Positions 35,768 through 46,191 of a stretch of DNA of 64,000 nucleotides are shown in pieces. The translations under genes were made by a program, and so were the position numbers. The notes beneath the pieces are model-generated. The model did not search any database. It was not told the origin of the DNA and was given only the letters and a program-made list of their open reading frames with translations. The stretch's first letter is position 1; each line of letters opens with the position of its first letter. The stretch is taken from contig NZ_LAXJ01000020.1 of assembly GCF_001441615.1 (NCBI RefSeq), forward strand, positions 1 to 64,000, read 5' to 3'. The DNA comes from Roseovarius atlanticus. Its GTDB lineage: Bacteria > Pseudomonadota > Alphaproteobacteria > Rhodobacterales > Rhodobacteraceae.

Positions 35768-36569
35768 TCTCGCGCGCTCTGCCGGACCCAAAATCATTGC
35801 AATCGCAAACCAGAAAGGCGGCGTCGGCAAAACGACCACGACGATCAACCTTGCTGCGGCGCTTGCGGAGGATGCATTCAAGGTGCTGATTGTCGACCTT
35901 GACCCGCAGGGGAATGCGTCTACCGGGTTGGGTATCGAGGCGAATGAGCGGGAATACACAACGTATGAGCTGCTGCTTGAGGAAATCGAGCTGGACAAGG
36001 TTATCCAGGAAACCGGACAAGCCAACCTCAGTATTGTTCCGGCTACCGTGGACCTTAGCTCGGCGGATATGGAGCTGATTTCGAATGAGAAGCGCAGCTT
36101 TTTGTTGCACGATGCCTTGCGGCAGCCTGCGATGGACGGGTTCGGATTCGATTTCATCCTGATCGACTGTCCTCCATCGCTCAACCTGCTGACCGTGAAC
36201 GCAATGGTTGCTGCGCATTCCGTATTGGTGCCGCTTCAGTCGGAGTTCTTTGCGCTGGAAGGCTTGTCACAGCTCATGCTGACAGTTCGGGAAGTGCGGC
36301 AATCCGCAAACAAGGATCTTCGGATCGAGGGCGTCGTATTGACCATGTATGACGGCCGGAACAACCTGTCGTCCCAAGTGGAGCAGGATGCGCGGGACAA
36401 TCTTGGGCCTTTGGTGTTCCAAACAAAGATTCCTCGGAATGTAAGGGTCAGCGAAGCGCCATCTTATGCCGTGCCGGTTCTGTCATATGATCCCGGCTCC
36501 AAGGGGGCCGAAGCCTATCGTGCCTTGGCACGAGAGCTGGTGACAAACAACAAACGGCAGGCGGCGTAA
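35760..36569 (+). CDS. parA: Chromosome-partitioning ATPase ParA
   Basis: ParA is the deviant-Walker ATPase that drives segregation of ParB-parS complexes. The 269-residue product has IIAIANQKGGVGKTTTTINL (Walker A with the signature Lys), VLIVDLDPQGNASTGLGIE, FILIDCPPSLNLLTVNAM and VPLQSEFFALEGLSQL. GTG 35760, with CAGGAG six bases upstream, begins just before the conserved region; the open frame to 35703 is inside rsmG. It overlaps rsmG by 8 bp and is followed after 10 bp by parB. Confidence 0.96.
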   Translation: MLDLARSAGPKIIAIANQKGGVGKTTTTINLAAALAEDAFKVLIVDLDPQGNASTGLGIEANEREYTTYELLLEEIELDKVIQETGQANLSIVPATVDLSSADMELISNEKRSFLLHDALRQPAMDGFGFDFILIDCPPSLNLLTVNAMVAAHSVLVPLQSEFFALEGLSQLMLTVREVRQSANKDLRIEGVVLTMYDGRNNLSSQVEQDARDNLGPLVFQTKIPRNVRVSEAPSYAVPVLSYDPGSKGAEAYRALARELVTNNKRQAA

Positions 36570-36579
36570 GGAGAGCGGG

Positions 36580-37479
36580 ATGTCGGACAAAAAATCTAAG
36601 CGGGGACTTGGGCGCGGATTGTCGGCGTTGATGTCGGATGTCGCCGAGGCGCAGGACGCACCGGAGGATACCGGCAAACCGGCGGATAAATCGGTTCCGA
36701 TCGAGAAGATCGAGCCGAACCCGGATCAGCCGCGGCGGGACTTTGATGAAAGTGCCTTGCAAGACCTGGCTTCGTCCATCTCCGCGAAAGGGATCATTCA
36801 ACCTCTGATCGTTCGTCCGAATCCGCGAAAGAGCGGCGCATTCGAAATCGTCGCGGGCGAGCGCAGGTGGCGGGCGGCGCAGCTGGCCAAGCTGCACCAG
36901 GTGCCGGTGATTGTACGGGAGTTCGATGACACCGAGGTCTTGGAAGTTGCCATCATCGAGAATATCCAGCGTGCAGACCTGAACCCGGTTGAAGAGGCCG
37001 CCGGGTACAGTCAGCTGATGGAACGGTTCGGACATACCCAAGAAAAGCTCGCCCAGGCGCTCGGCAAGAGTCGCAGCTATATTGCCAACCTTGTTCGTCT
37101 GCTGGGACTGCCCGAGGATGTGCTGGCGTACTTGCGTGACGGCCGGTTGAGCGCAGGCCACGCGCGGGCGTTGATTACCTCAGACGACCCGTCCGCGCTT
37201 GCCAGCCAAGTTGTGAAAAAGGGTCTGTCTGTTCGAGAGACCGAGAAGCTCGTAAAGAAAGATGGTGGTAATATCTTCTCGGACGAAGGTGCGCCCAAAA
37301 AGAAATCAGGGGCGGAAAAGGATGCCGATACCAAAGCGCTGGAAGGCGACTTGGCGGCGAACCTTGGGATGAAAGTTGCCCTGAACCACAAGCCGGGCCA
37401 AGAAAACGGCAGCATGACGATCTCCTACGAAAGCCTGGATCAGCTCGACGACCTGTGTCGAAAGCTGACCGGAAGTTAA
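36580..37479 (+). CDS. parB: Chromosome-partitioning protein ParB
   Basis: ParB binds parS, loads as a CTP-dependent clamp and spreads along DNA. The 299-residue product has a basic start (KSKRGLGRGLSALMSD), PNPDQPRRDFDESALQDLA, the CTP-binding GERRWRAAQLAKLHQVPVIV and ENIQRADLNPVEEAAGYSQL. The helix-turn-helix is KLAQALGKSRSYIANLVRLL, then DGRLSAGHARAL, and a C-terminal dimerisation region. It can act on the two parS sites 1.4-3.3 kb upstream. It is convergent with hemW, overlapping by 4 bp. Confidence 0.97.
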   Translation: MSDKKSKRGLGRGLSALMSDVAEAQDAPEDTGKPADKSVPIEKIEPNPDQPRRDFDESALQDLASSISAKGIIQPLIVRPNPRKSGAFEIVAGERRWRAAQLAKLHQVPVIVREFDDTEVLEVAIIENIQRADLNPVEEAAGYSQLMERFGHTQEKLAQALGKSRSYIANLVRLLGLPEDVLAYLRDGRLSAGHARALITSDDPSALASQVVKKGLSVRETEKLVKKDGGNIFSDEGAPKKKSGAEKDADTKALEGDLAANLGMKVALNHKPGQENGSMTISYESLDQLDDLCRKLTGS

Positions 37480-38633
37480 TCTTCCAATAGCTCCGCAATC
37501 ACGCGATTGAGGATAAGACGGCCGCCGGAGGTTGCTGACACGCGACCATTTCGGACCTGCAACAGGCCGAGTCGAGACAGATCCTCTAGTTTCGATTGGG
37601 AAAGCGGTTTGCGGGCGAGAGCCGCATGTCGGTTCAGATCAACGCCTTCAGTGAGCCGCAAGCCCATCAAGAGGTGCTCTGGTACTTGATCAGTATATTT
37701 CAATTTATCAAATATTTTCAGTGACTTATCGCTTTCAGCAAGTGACAGCCACTGTTCCGGATCCGACCACGCCTCGGTTTCATACCGGATCCCGTTCATC
37801 GTGATCCTGCCATGAGCGCCGGGTCCGAGCCCGATGTAGTCGCCATAGCGCCAGTAAACCAGGTTGTGGCGGGACTCGGCGCCGGGTCTGGCGTGATTTG
37901 AAACTTCGTAAGGATTGAAGCCAGCAGCGCCGCACAGCTCTTGCGTCAGTTCGTACATGTCCGCAGCCAGATCCTCGGATGGCAGGCCGCGCAAACCTCC
38001 CTTGGCACGCCTTTGGGAAAAGATGGTGCCCGGCTCGATCGTAAGCTGGTAGAGCGACAGGTGATCCACGGCCAGTGCCAGCGCCTCGGAAAGTTCCTGG
38101 CGCCAGTCGGCCAAGGTCTGGTCTTGGCGAGCATAGATCAAGTCGAAACTGACGCGGGTAAAGTGCGCACGTGCAATCTCGAAAGCTCTGATTGCCTCGG
38201 CCACGGTGTGGATGCGCCCGAGACGGCGCAGGTCGTCGTCCCGCAAGGATTGCACACCGAGAGACACTCTATTCACGCCGGCCTGGGCAAACCCGGCAAA
38301 ACGCTCTGCTTCGACAGAGCCCGGATTGGCCTCAAGCGAGATTTCGATATCATTCGCGGGTGTCCAGATCTGGCAGGCGCGTTCGATGATCGCGCTCACA
38401 ACCTCGGGTTTCATCAGGCTGGGTGTGCCGCCGCCGAAAAAGATCGAGTTTAAAACACGGCCCGGAAGACGTTCGGCGTAACGATCCAAATCGCGCAAAT
38501 AGGCTCTGAGCCAGCGAGATTGATCGACTTCTGCACGGACGTGACTGTTGAAATCGCAGTACGGGCATTTCGCCTCGCAGAACGGCCAATGCACGTATAG
38601 GCCAAAGCCCCCGGCCTGCCAGTCCTCAGTCAA
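37476..38633 (-). CDS. hemW: Radical SAM heme chaperone HemW
   Basis: HemW resembles oxygen-independent coproporphyrinogen III oxidase (HemN), but the family acts as a heme chaperone. The 385-residue product has the radical-SAM cluster motif CEAKCPYCDF (C19, C23, C26), the GGTPSL loop of FFGGGTPSLMKPEVV, EISLEANPGSVE and GVNRVSLGVQSL. It lacks the N-terminal extension of true HemN. It is the last gene of a minus-strand run rph-rdgB-hemW with 8-bp overlaps. Confidence 0.92.
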   Translation of the reverse strand: MTEDWQAGGFGLYVHWPFCEAKCPYCDFNSHVRAEVDQSRWLRAYLRDLDRYAERLPGRVLNSIFFGGGTPSLMKPEVVSAIIERACQIWTPANDIEISLEANPGSVEAERFAGFAQAGVNRVSLGVQSLRDDDLRRLGRIHTVAEAIRAFEIARAHFTRVSFDLIYARQDQTLADWRQELSEALALAVDHLSLYQLTIEPGTIFSQRRAKGGLRGLPSEDLAADMYELTQELCGAAGFNPYEVSNHARPGAESRHNLVYWRYGDYIGLGPGAHGRITMNGIRYETEAWSDPEQWLSLAESDKSLKIFDKLKYTDQVPEHLLMGLRLTEGVDLNRHAALARKPLSQSKLEDLSRLGLLQVRNGRVSATSGGRLILNRVIAELLED

Positions 38634-39234
38634 AGCAGCCGGTCACAAGCTTGCTGAACGCAACTGCGCGGTGGCTGATCCGGTTCTTTTCCGATCCATC
38701 CATTTCGCCAAAGGTTACGTCATATCCGTTCGGCAGAAACATGGGGTCGTAGCCGTGGCCCTGCATCCCCCGCATCGGCCATACGACCTGACCTTCGACG
38801 GTGCCTGCGAACAATTCGTCATGGCCGTCGGGCCAGGCGAGGACAAGCGTGCAGCAAAAGCGTGCTGTCCAAGGCGGTTTCACCCCGGAGTCCAAGACGC
38901 GATCGTGTGCCTTGGTCATGGCAATGATAAAATCGCGACCAGTCTCTGTTTCGGCCCAATCCGCCGTGTATACACCCGGAGCGCCATCCAGTGCATCGAT
39001 CTCGATACCGCTGTCGTCGGACAAGGCGGGAAGGCCGGTTGCACGGGCGGCGGCATGAGCCTTGATCCGTGCGTTGCCGACAAAGGTCGTCTCGGTTTCC
39101 TTGGGTTCGTCCAGCTTCATTTCCGCCGCACCCACGACATTTATGTCGTAGGGCTTGAGCAATGTGGCGATCTCTTCGAGTTTGCCGGCGTTGTGGGTGG
39201 CCACCAGAAGCGTGTCGCCCGTGAATTTACGCAT
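38626..39234 (-). CDS. rdgB: XTP/dITP diphosphatase RdgB (HAM1)
   Basis: RdgB removes ITP, dITP and XTP from the nucleotide pool. The 202-residue product begins with [18 protein letters not shown] and has the family motifs [30 protein letters not shown] (in adjoining blocks), [21 protein letters not shown] and [17 protein letters not shown] 39234 lies 8 bp inside the rph end, with AAAGG upstream; the frame from 39261 would extend further into rph. The rph-rdgB coupling is widespread. Confidence 0.95.
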   Translation of the reverse strand: MRKFTGDTLLVATHNAGKLEEIATLLKPYDINVVGAAEMKLDEPKETETTFVGNARIKAHAAARATGLPALSDDSGIEIDALDGAPGVYTADWAETETGRDFIIAMTKAHDRVLDSGVKPPWTARFCCTLVLAWPDGHDELFAGTVEGQVVWPMRGMQGHGYDPMFLPNGYDVTFGEMDGSEKNRISHRAVAFSKLVTGCFD

Positions 39235-39943
39235 TCGTCGCGGCCTTTTGCAGTGCGACAAGCTCTCCCACGCCTTTTTCGGCCAGATCCATAAGGCTTT
39301 CCATCTGTGTCCGGCTGAACGTGGCGCCTTCTGCGCTCATCTGAACTTCGATCAGTTTGCTTGTGCCCGTCATGATGAAATTGCCATCGACACCGGCGTC
39401 GCTGTCCTCGGGGTAGTCGAGATCAAGCACCGGTTGGCCGGCGTAGATGCCACAGCTGACGGCGGCCACGGGATCGACGAGCGGGTCGCTGACCACGTCG
39501 CCGGTTTTCAGCAGCTTATTGACGGCAAGGCGCAGGGCAACCCAGCCGCCCGTGATGGACGCACAGCGCGTGCCGCCGTCGGCCTGGATCACGTCGCAGT
39601 CGACGGTGATCTGACGCTCGCCCAGAGCAACGCGGTCGACCCCGGCTCGCAGACTGCGACCGATGAGGCGTTGGATTTCGACCGTGCGCCCACCCTGTTT
39701 GCCGGCAGACGCCTCGCGCCGCATCCGGGAGGTGGTCGAGCGGGGCAGCATACCGTACTCCGCCGTAACCCAGCCAAGGCCAGAGCCCTTGATGAACGGT
39801 GGCACGCGATCTTCGATCGTTGCGGTACACAGGACGTGTGTGTCGCCGATGCGGATCATGCAGGATCCTTCGGCATGTTTGGTCACGCCCGTTTCGATTG
39901 AAACCGCGCGCATTTCACTTAAGTCTCTTCCCGAAGGACGCAT
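39227..39943 (-). CDS. rph: Ribonuclease PH
   Basis: RNase PH is a phosphorolytic 3'-5' exoribonuclease that trims tRNA 3' ends. The 238-residue product begins [19 protein letters not shown] and has [34 protein letters not shown] residues ([20 protein letters not shown]), [19 protein letters not shown] and [20 protein letters not shown]. All are catalytic or phosphate-site signatures. It is divergent from hrcA across about 110 bp. Confidence 0.96.
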   Translation of the reverse strand: MRPSGRDLSEMRAVSIETGVTKHAEGSCMIRIGDTHVLCTATIEDRVPPFIKGSGLGWVTAEYGMLPRSTTSRMRREASAGKQGGRTVEIQRLIGRSLRAGVDRVALGERQITVDCDVIQADGGTRCASITGGWVALRLAVNKLLKTGDVVSDPLVDPVAAVSCGIYAGQPVLDLDYPEDSDAGVDGNFIMTGTSKLIEVQMSAEGATFSRTQMESLMDLAEKGVGELVALQKAATNA

Positions 39944-40004
39944 ACCAGATCTCCTTAACTGCCTGTTCGGGATACAGGCGACCGAAACCTGATAGCAACC
40001 CCGA

Positions 40005-40033
40005 TTGACCTTTTCGGCAGGCCGTTTTTAATG
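40005..40033 (+). promoter_or_regulatory. Predicted promoter of hrcA
   Basis: TTGACC (40005-40010) and TTAATG (40028-40033) are 17 bp apart. The -10 includes the upstream in-frame ATG at 40031, which argues for translation from 40055 instead. I saw no CIRCE element here. Confidence 0.35.
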
Positions 40034-40054
40034 GCACTCCACGAGGCGACAGAA

Positions 40055-41125
40055 ATGCAAATGGAAAACGCGCGACAGATCCTCGAAGAGATGAACGACC
40101 GCTCGCGGGAAGTGTTTCGTCGGGTGGTCGAAGGATACCTCGCCACGGGTGATCCGGTTGGGTCGCGGACCTTGACGCGGGACATGAGTGAAAAGGTCTC
40201 GGCCGCGACGATCCGCAACGTAATGCAGGATCTGGAGTATCTCGGACTGCTTGACAGCCCCCACGTGTCTGCCGGACGTGTGCCGACGCAGCAAGGGCTG
40301 CGGATGTTCGTCGACGGGCTGCTGGAGGTCAGCGATCTTGAGCTCAACGACCGCGAGAAGATCGACGCGACGCTCGGTTCCAATTCCGACGATGTCAGCC
40401 TGGCGCTTGACCGCATCGGTTCGGCCTTGTCTGGTGTGACGCAAGGTGCATCGCTTGTGCTGGCGCCCAAGCGGGAAGCGCCGATAAAACATATCGAGTT
40501 TGTCGCGCTGGGCCACGATCGAGCGCTGGTGGTGCTGGTTTTCGGGGACGGGCATGTCGAGAACCGGATATTTCATCCGCCGCCGGGCCAGACCCCAAGC
40601 TCCATGCGGGAGGCGGCAAATTTTCTTAACTCCCTGATCGAGGGCAAGACACTGTCCGACGTGCAGACGGACATCGCCAAGGAGATCACTGCGCGCCGCC
40701 GGGAAATCGATGGGCTTGCGCATCAGCTGGTCGAGAGCGGTCTGGCCGTTTGGGAAGACGAGGCGGACAGTTATGAGCGGCTTATCGTGCGGGGCCGCGC
40801 GAATCTGATCAATTCGGAGGTCGATCAGGAGGACCTCGACAGGATCAAAACCCTGTTCGACGACCTTGAACGCAAGCGGGACATCGCTGAGTTCCTGGAA
40901 TTGACCGATCAGGGCGAAGGTGTGCGCATTTTTATCGGGTCGGAGAACAAACTTTTCTCACTTTCGGGTTCCTCTTTGGTGGTGTCTCCATATATGAACG
41001 CTGATCGTAAGATCGTTGGCGCGGTCGGTGTGATTGGACCCACCCGCCTGAACTATGGACGCATTGTTCCAATCGTGGATTACACCGCGCAGCTTGTCGG
41101 AAAGCTGATCGCGGACCGAAAGTAG
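40055..41125 (+). CDS. hrcA: Heat-inducible transcription repressor HrcA
   Basis: HrcA represses groESL and related heat-shock genes by binding CIRCE, with GroEL modulating its activity. The 356-residue product has an N-terminal winged helix (MNDRSREVFRRVVEGYLATG, SRTLTRDMSEKVSAATIRNV, DLEYLGLLDSPHVSAGRVPT) and the C-terminal GAF-like domain ending GVIGPTRLNYGRIVPIVDYT. ATG 40055 has CGAGG eight bases upstream. ATG 40031, eight codons earlier, lies in the predicted -10 and lacks a ribosome-binding site. grpE follows after 9 bp, but dnaKJ are not in the window. Confidence 0.94.
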   Translation: MQMENARQILEEMNDRSREVFRRVVEGYLATGDPVGSRTLTRDMSEKVSAATIRNVMQDLEYLGLLDSPHVSAGRVPTQQGLRMFVDGLLEVSDLELNDREKIDATLGSNSDDVSLALDRIGSALSGVTQGASLVLAPKREAPIKHIEFVALGHDRALVVLVFGDGHVENRIFHPPPGQTPSSMREAANFLNSLIEGKTLSDVQTDIAKEITARRREIDGLAHQLVESGLAVWEDEADSYERLIVRGRANLINSEVDQEDLDRIKTLFDDLERKRDIAEFLELTDQGEGVRIFIGSENKLFSLSGSSLVVSPYMNADRKIVGAVGVIGPTRLNYGRIVPIVDYTAQLVGKLIADRK

Positions 41126-41134
41126 GGGATGAGC

Positions 41135-41701
41135 ATGGCACAGTCGAAGGAAGACCCGTTTTTGGACGACGTGGAGCAGGCCGAAGAGGAAGAGCAGGCC
41201 GCAATGACGGAAGAGGACGCTCCGGAAAGCGTTGAGGACCAGATCGAATCGCTGCGCGCCGAGCGTGACGCTTTCCAAGACAAGTTCATGCGGGCCCTTG
41301 CCGATGCCGAGAATGCGCGCAAGCGAGCGCAGAGAGAGCGGACAGAGGCCGAGAATTACGGCGGCTCGAAGCTGGCGCGGGATGTCCTGCCGGTCTACGA
41401 CAACCTGAAGCGCGCGGTCGAAACCGTGACCGACGAACAGCGAAAGGAAGCCGCAGCCTTAATCGAAGGTGTCGAGCTGACGATGCGCGAGCTGGTCAAC
41501 GTGTTTTCCAAGCACGGGATTCAGGTGATCGACCCTCAGGTCGGCGACAAGTTCGATCCGAAACAGCACGAAGCGATGTTCGAGGCCCCCGTACCCGGCA
41601 CCAAGGTGGGTGAGATCATCCAGGTTTCGGCACAGGGTTTCATGCTGTACGATCGCATTCTGCGCCCGGCGCAGGTGGGTGTTTCGTCGTTCACCGGCTG
41701 A
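41135..41701 (+). CDS. grpE: Nucleotide exchange factor GrpE
   Basis: GrpE releases ADP from DnaK and acts as a thermosensor. The 188-residue product has an acidic N-terminal coiled coil (DDVEQAEEEEQAAMTEED), long helix RDAFQDKFMRALADAENARK, the head-domain motifs YDNLKRAVETV and VIDPQVGDKFDPKQHEAMF, and MLYDRILRPAQVGVS at the end. ATG 41135 is six bases after GGGG, whereas ATG 41129 directly abuts it, so the later start is used. It is convergent with mutS with only 5 bp between stops. Confidence 0.95.
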   Translation: MAQSKEDPFLDDVEQAEEEEQAAMTEEDAPESVEDQIESLRAERDAFQDKFMRALADAENARKRAQRERTEAENYGGSKLARDVLPVYDNLKRAVETVTDEQRKEAAALIEGVELTMRELVNVFSKHGIQVIDPQVGDKFDPKQHEAMFEAPVPGTKVGEIIQVSAQGFMLYDRILRPAQVGVSSFTG

Positions 41702-41706
41702 CGCCC

Positions 41707-44367
41707 TCAGGGATCACGCGACAGATCTTTCAACTCGTACAGCAGATCCAAAGCTTCTTTCGGGCTAAGGTGATCGGGGTGAATTTCCTTTAGGCGCGCT
41801 TCGACCGCCGAGTTTTTCGAGACCGGTTGGGGCGCGGGCTGTGGAGACGCGGAGAAAAGCGGAAGATCATCGATCAAGGCAGCGCGTTTGGTGCCGCCTT
41901 CGCGCTCGCCCTTTTCCAAGGCATCCAGAACCACGCGGGCGCGCTCGACCACTGCGGCAGGCAAACCGGCCAGTTTCGCCACCTGCACGCCATAGCTGCG
42001 ATCCGCCGCGCCGCGCCGGACTTCGTGCATGAAGATCACGTCGCCGTCGTGTTCCTTTACCGCCACGGTCGCATTATCGACCCGGTCCAGCCTGTCGCTG
42101 AGCCGCGTCAATTCGTGGTAATGCGTGGCAAACAGGGCGCGGCAGCGATTGGTTTCATGAAGGTGCTCTAGCGTGGCCCACGCGATGCTGAGTCCGTCAT
42201 AGGTGGCTGTGCCTCGCCCGATCTCATCCAGAATGACAAGAGCCTTGTCGTCGGCCTGGTTCAGGATCGCGGCGGTTTCCACCATTTCGACCATGAAAGT
42301 GGACCGGCCGCGGGCGAGATCGTCCGAGGCGCCAACGCGGCTGAACAATTGGCTGACAAGGCCGATATGCGCCCGTGTTGCCGGTACGTAACTGCCCATT
42401 TGGGCCAGAACCGCGACAAGCGCGTTCTGGCGCAAAAAGGTGGATTTACCGGCCATGTTCGGCCCGGTCAGAAGCCAGATGTCGCTGTTATCACCAAGCG
42501 AGCAGTCATTCGCGATGAAAGGTGCCCTGTTCTGGGACCGGAGGGCGGTTTCCACGACGGGGTGACGGCCTGCTTCGATGTCGAGCGCGCGGCTGTCGTC
42601 GACCTTGGGGCGGCACCAGTTTTCAGCCCGCGCAAGATCGGCAAGACCGGCGGCAAGATCGAATTCGGCCAGCGAGCGCGCGGCCTGGGACACTTCGGCT
42701 GATCTGTCCAGGATGGCGCGTTTCAGCGTGTCATAGAGCCGCTTTTCAATCTCCAGTGCGCGACCACCGGCGTTCAGGATACGGGTTTCCATCTCACTGA
42801 GGGGAACGGTGGTGAACCGAACCTGATTGGCGGTGGTCTGGCGGTGCTTGAAGGTCTCATTGAGCGGCTCGGACAGCATCTTTTCGGCATGGGTGGCAGT
42901 GACCTCGACAAAATAGCCCAGCACGTTGTTGTGCTTGACCTTGAGGCTTTGGATGCCGGTCAGTTTTGCATAATCCGCCTGCATCCCGGCGATGACGCTG
43001 CGGCCTTCGTCGCGCAATTTGCGCGCTTCGTCCAATTCGGCATCGTAGCCGTCGGCGATGAATCCTCCGTCGCGGGCAAGCAAGGGCGGCTCGGCGATCA
43101 GCGCTTCGTCGAGAAGGTCGAGCAATTCATCGTGGCCGGTCAGCGCCGACGAGACCTCTTGTAAGGGTGTCGGCAGATCCTGACCCGCAAGCATGCGCGC
43201 CACCTCGGCGCTCTGCGCGAGGCCGTTGCGGATGGCGGCGAGGTCGCGGGGCCCGCCCCGGTCAAGCCCGAGGCGCGACAGGGCCCGATCAAGGTCGGGG
43301 ACCTTGCGCAGGGTTTCGCGCAAGTCCTGAGAGAAGCGTGCATTCTGAACCATGAAGTCCACGCAATCGAGACGGTCCTGCACCACGTTCAAAACGCGAC
43401 TTGGGCTGGAAATGCGCCGTTCGAGCAAACGACCACCGCCAGCCGTCACGGTACGGTCGATGCAGGACAGAAGCGAGCCGGCCCGCCCGCCCGTCAGCGA
43501 TTGGGTCATTTCCAGGTTCCGGCGGGTGGCGGCGTCGATCTGCATGACGCGCGCCTCGTTTTCGCGCACGGGTTTTTGCAGCAGCGGCAGTTTGCCTTTC
43601 TGGGTAATTTCCAGGTACTCGACAATCGCGCCCATCGCGGCGACCTCGGCGCGCTCGAACTGGCCGAACGACTCGAGCGTGTTGACGTCGAATAGCGAAC
43701 AAAGCCGCTTTTCGGCGCCCGCGCTGTCGAATGCGGAGCGGCCAAGCGGGGTGATCGAGATACCATGTTCCTCGGCGATGTCGCGGATGGTAGCCTCGTC
43801 CCCATCGGCCACGATCAGTTCGCTGGGTGCCAGGCGTGCGAGTTCGGGCGAAAGGCGCGGGCCGGCCAGCGGCATGACGTGAAACGCGCCGGTCGAGATA
43901 TCGACCCAGGCCAATGCTGAGCTTTCGCGTATCTTCGCAAATGCCGTCAGGAAATTGTGGCGGCGCGCCTCGAGCAGGCTTTCCTCGGTCAGTGTTCCGG
44001 GCGTCACCAGGCGCACCACGTCTCGTTTGACCACCGATTTCGAGCCGCGCTTCTTGGCTTCGGCGGGGTCTTCCATCTGCTCGCAGACGGCGACGCGAAA
44101 CCCTTTGCGGATGAGGGTCAGAAGGTAGCCTTCGGCGGAATGCACGGGGACGCCGCACATCGCGATATCCTCGCCCAGATGCTTGCCGCGCTTGGTCAGC
44201 GCGATATCCAGCGCCTCGGCGGCGGCAACGGCGTCTTCGAAAAACAGCTCGTAGAAATCACCCATACGGTAGAACAGAAGCGCGTTCTGGTACTGCGCTT
44301 TCAGGTCCAGGTATTGCGCCATCATCGGCGTCACGGCTGTTGTCGTGGATGTCACACTGCCCCCCAT
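41707..44367 (-). CDS. mutS: DNA mismatch repair protein MutS
   Basis: MutS recognises mismatches and small loops and recruits MutL. The 886-residue product has the mismatch-contact Phe/Glu motif [15 protein letters not shown], the connector and lever domains, Walker [19 protein letters not shown] (about 630), Walker [21 protein letters not shown] and the helix-turn-helix near [18 protein letters not shown]. The open frame continues to 44490, but the family starts near [18 protein letters not shown] 44367 is used; GTG 44355, behind GGGGG, is an equally reasonable start. Confidence 0.95.
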   Translation of the reverse strand: MGGSVTSTTTAVTPMMAQYLDLKAQYQNALLFYRMGDFYELFFEDAVAAAEALDIALTKRGKHLGEDIAMCGVPVHSAEGYLLTLIRKGFRVAVCEQMEDPAEAKKRGSKSVVKRDVVRLVTPGTLTEESLLEARRHNFLTAFAKIRESSALAWVDISTGAFHVMPLAGPRLSPELARLAPSELIVADGDEATIRDIAEEHGISITPLGRSAFDSAGAEKRLCSLFDVNTLESFGQFERAEVAAMGAIVEYLEITQKGKLPLLQKPVRENEARVMQIDAATRRNLEMTQSLTGGRAGSLLSCIDRTVTAGGGRLLERRISSPSRVLNVVQDRLDCVDFMVQNARFSQDLRETLRKVPDLDRALSRLGLDRGGPRDLAAIRNGLAQSAEVARMLAGQDLPTPLQEVSSALTGHDELLDLLDEALIAEPPLLARDGGFIADGYDAELDEARKLRDEGRSVIAGMQADYAKLTGIQSLKVKHNNVLGYFVEVTATHAEKMLSEPLNETFKHRQTTANQVRFTTVPLSEMETRILNAGGRALEIEKRLYDTLKRAILDRSAEVSQAARSLAEFDLAAGLADLARAENWCRPKVDDSRALDIEAGRHPVVETALRSQNRAPFIANDCSLGDNSDIWLLTGPNMAGKSTFLRQNALVAVLAQMGSYVPATRAHIGLVSQLFSRVGASDDLARGRSTFMVEMVETAAILNQADDKALVILDEIGRGTATYDGLSIAWATLEHLHETNRCRALFATHYHELTRLSDRLDRVDNATVAVKEHDGDVIFMHEVRRGAADRSYGVQVAKLAGLPAAVVERARVVLDALEKGEREGGTKRAALIDDLPLFSASPQPAPQPVSKNSAVEARLKEIHPDHLSPKEALDLLYELKDLSRDP

Positions 44368-44479
44368 AGGCTTTGGCCGAAAGCTTACAAATCGCGGGAA
44401 GGGGGTGAAAGGCAAAAGCGAAGCAAGGCTTGAAAACTGCGGCGATGCGCGGAAGCTGTGCCAAGCGATGGAGGGAAGC

Positions 44480-45388
44480 ATGATCTTCAACCTGGGTTCC
44501 GTAAATATCGACTATGTCTACGCGGTGCCGCACCTGCCGCAGCCGGGTGAGACCCTGGCGGCGGCGTCGATGTCGGTTGGTCTGGGCGGCAAGGGTGCGA
44601 ACATGTCGGTGGCGATTGCAAGGGCCGGGGGACCCGTGCGCCATATTGGTGCTGTGGGACCGGATGGCGTTTGGGCCAAAGCGCGGTTGGCCGGGTACGG
44701 GATAGACGTGGATCATGTTGCGACGGTCGATGTGGCGACGGGTCATGCGATCATCAACGTCGATGCGCAGGGGGAGAATGCCATCGTGATCTTTCCCGGT
44801 GCCAACCACGAGCAGTCGGACCGTGCGATTGCCGCAGGCTTGGCCGATGCTGGCGCGGGCGACTTTCTGATATTTCAGAATGAAACCAATGGCAGGGAGT
44901 TTGCCATGACTCAGGCCCTGGAAAGGGGATTGCAGGTGATCTACGTGCCCGCGCCCTATGATGAAGACCCGGTAAAGCCATTGCTTCCAAAGGCTGATAT
45001 CCTGGTATTGAACGAAGTCGAGTTCGGCCAGATGATACAGGCCACGGGCCGCGATGTGGCGACGCTCGGGATTCCTACCATCGTCGTAACGCGCGGGGCG
45101 CAAGGGGCGGTTCTGCTGGAGGAATCCTCAGGCTGGTCTGAACGGGTTTTTTCGGCACCGAAGGTCGCCGCGATTGATACGACAGGTGCCGGCGATACGT
45201 TCGCGGGGTACTTGGCCGCTGGATTGGAAGTTGGCCTTTCGGCTGAACAGTCGGTGGAACGGGCCGTGACCGCCGCGGCGCTGAAGGTCACGCGCCGCGG
45301 GACGGCGGAGGCTATCCCGTCACTGGATGAAGTTCAGACCTTCTTGGGTCAAGAGCCGACGAAGGGCGCGTCGTCGCCCCAAAGCTGA
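44480..45388 (+). CDS. PfkB-family carbohydrate kinase, ribokinase-like
   Basis: A 302-residue sugar kinase. The substrate-binding [16 protein letters not shown] and the ATP/anion-hole signature [17 protein letters not shown] (catalytic Asp in GAGD) are intact, and the N-terminal [20 protein letters not shown] is typical of ribokinase. It may therefore phosphorylate ribose or a related sugar, but no transporter or regulator is adjacent to confirm this. ATG 44480 follows GGAGG by five bases. It is divergent from mutS with about 110 bp between, and its end overlaps convergent msrA by 40 bp, an unusually long overlap here. Confidence 0.88.
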   Translation: MIFNLGSVNIDYVYAVPHLPQPGETLAAASMSVGLGGKGANMSVAIARAGGPVRHIGAVGPDGVWAKARLAGYGIDVDHVATVDVATGHAIINVDAQGENAIVIFPGANHEQSDRAIAAGLADAGAGDFLIFQNETNGREFAMTQALERGLQVIYVPAPYDEDPVKPLLPKADILVLNEVEFGQMIQATGRDVATLGIPTIVVTRGAQGAVLLEESSGWSERVFSAPKVAAIDTTGAGDTFAGYLAAGLEVGLSAEQSVERAVTAAALKVTRRGTAEAIPSLDEVQTFLGQEPTKGASSPQS

Positions 45389-46011
45389 CGGATGCGTTCG
45401 TCGCGACCGCACGCCTCGCGGTATGCCTTGTAGGCCTTGGCCTGGGTTTTCGGACCGAAACGGGTGATTATCAGGCGGTCGCCCTTGTAGTAATCCTGGT
45501 GATACTCCTCGGCCTCGTAGAAATCTGACGCGGGCAGGATCGGGGTGACGATCTTTTGGCCGAGAGACGCGGCCGCCTTGGCCTTGGCCGTTTTCGCGGC
45601 CTCTTCCTCGGCCGCACCTTGGGCAAAGATTGCGGTGCGATAGCTGTCGCCGCGGTCGCAGAACTGGCCGCCGGCGTCGGTCGGATCGACCGAGCGGAAA
45701 AACAGCGACAGCAGCTGTTCACGGCTGACCTCTGCGGGGTCGTACTCGATCTGAACCGCCTCGTAGTGACCGGTTCCGCCGCGCACGACTTGTTTGTAGG
45801 TTGGGTTTTCGACGGTACCGCCGGTGTATCCTGAGATGACTTCGCTTACGCCGTCCACGGATTCGAAATCCGCCTCTACGCACCAGAAACAGCCGCCGGC
45901 CACCGTCAGCGTTTCGGTTTCGGCGGCCTTCGCAGCATTCGTCTGGACCCCGAAGCCGACGGCGATGGAAATGGCGAGCACGGTCGCCTTGATGTTTCGC
46001 AGGTGGTTCAT
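45349..46011 (-). CDS. msrA: Exported peptide-methionine (S)-S-oxide reductase MsrA
   Basis: MsrA reduces the S-epimer of methionine sulfoxide. The 220-residue product has an N-terminal signal peptide (ATVLAISIAVGFGVQTNAAKA), so the enzyme should act in the periplasm. The catalytic GGCFWCVEADFESVDGV follows (C41, with C44), then VISGYTGGTVENPTYKQV, HYEAVQIEYDPAEVS and the substrate-pocket FCDRGDSYRTAIF. The domain is complete. The last 40 bp overlap the convergent kinase gene. Confidence 0.94.
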   Translation of the reverse strand: MNHLRNIKATVLAISIAVGFGVQTNAAKAAETETLTVAGGCFWCVEADFESVDGVSEVISGYTGGTVENPTYKQVVRGGTGHYEAVQIEYDPAEVSREQLLSLFFRSVDPTDAGGQFCDRGDSYRTAIFAQGAAEEEAAKTAKAKAAASLGQKIVTPILPASDFYEAEEYHQDYYKGDRLIITRFGPKTQAKAYKAYREACGRDERIRQLWGDDAPFVGS

Positions 46012-46148
46012 GGCACAGCCTCCCTTTGCCTGAGGTCAAACTGCCGCGTTTGGGCAACTGTTCCAATTCACCTGCCTGTGAGGTCACGCGCGGGTGATGC
46101 GAATTTACCCCTTGGCACCGAAATGGCCTGTTCCTAGCGTGGGCTGAA

Positions 46149-46170
46149 ACAAATCGCCGGGGCGGTTTGT
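46149..46170. promoter_or_regulatory. Operator-like palindrome before the aminotransferase gene
   Basis: ACAAATCGCC and GGCGGTTTGT (9 of 10 complementary) are separated by GG, making a 22-bp near-palindrome that ends 21 bp before the start codon. Its position fits a repressor site or an mRNA hairpin. Confidence 0.4.
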
Positions 46171-46191
46171 AACAAATGAAAGGCGACGGGC

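Noticed and set aside
43874..43889. GACGTGAAAC resembling half a parS site within mutS
   Set aside because: Only one half matches, and the left half bears no resemblance to the palindrome.
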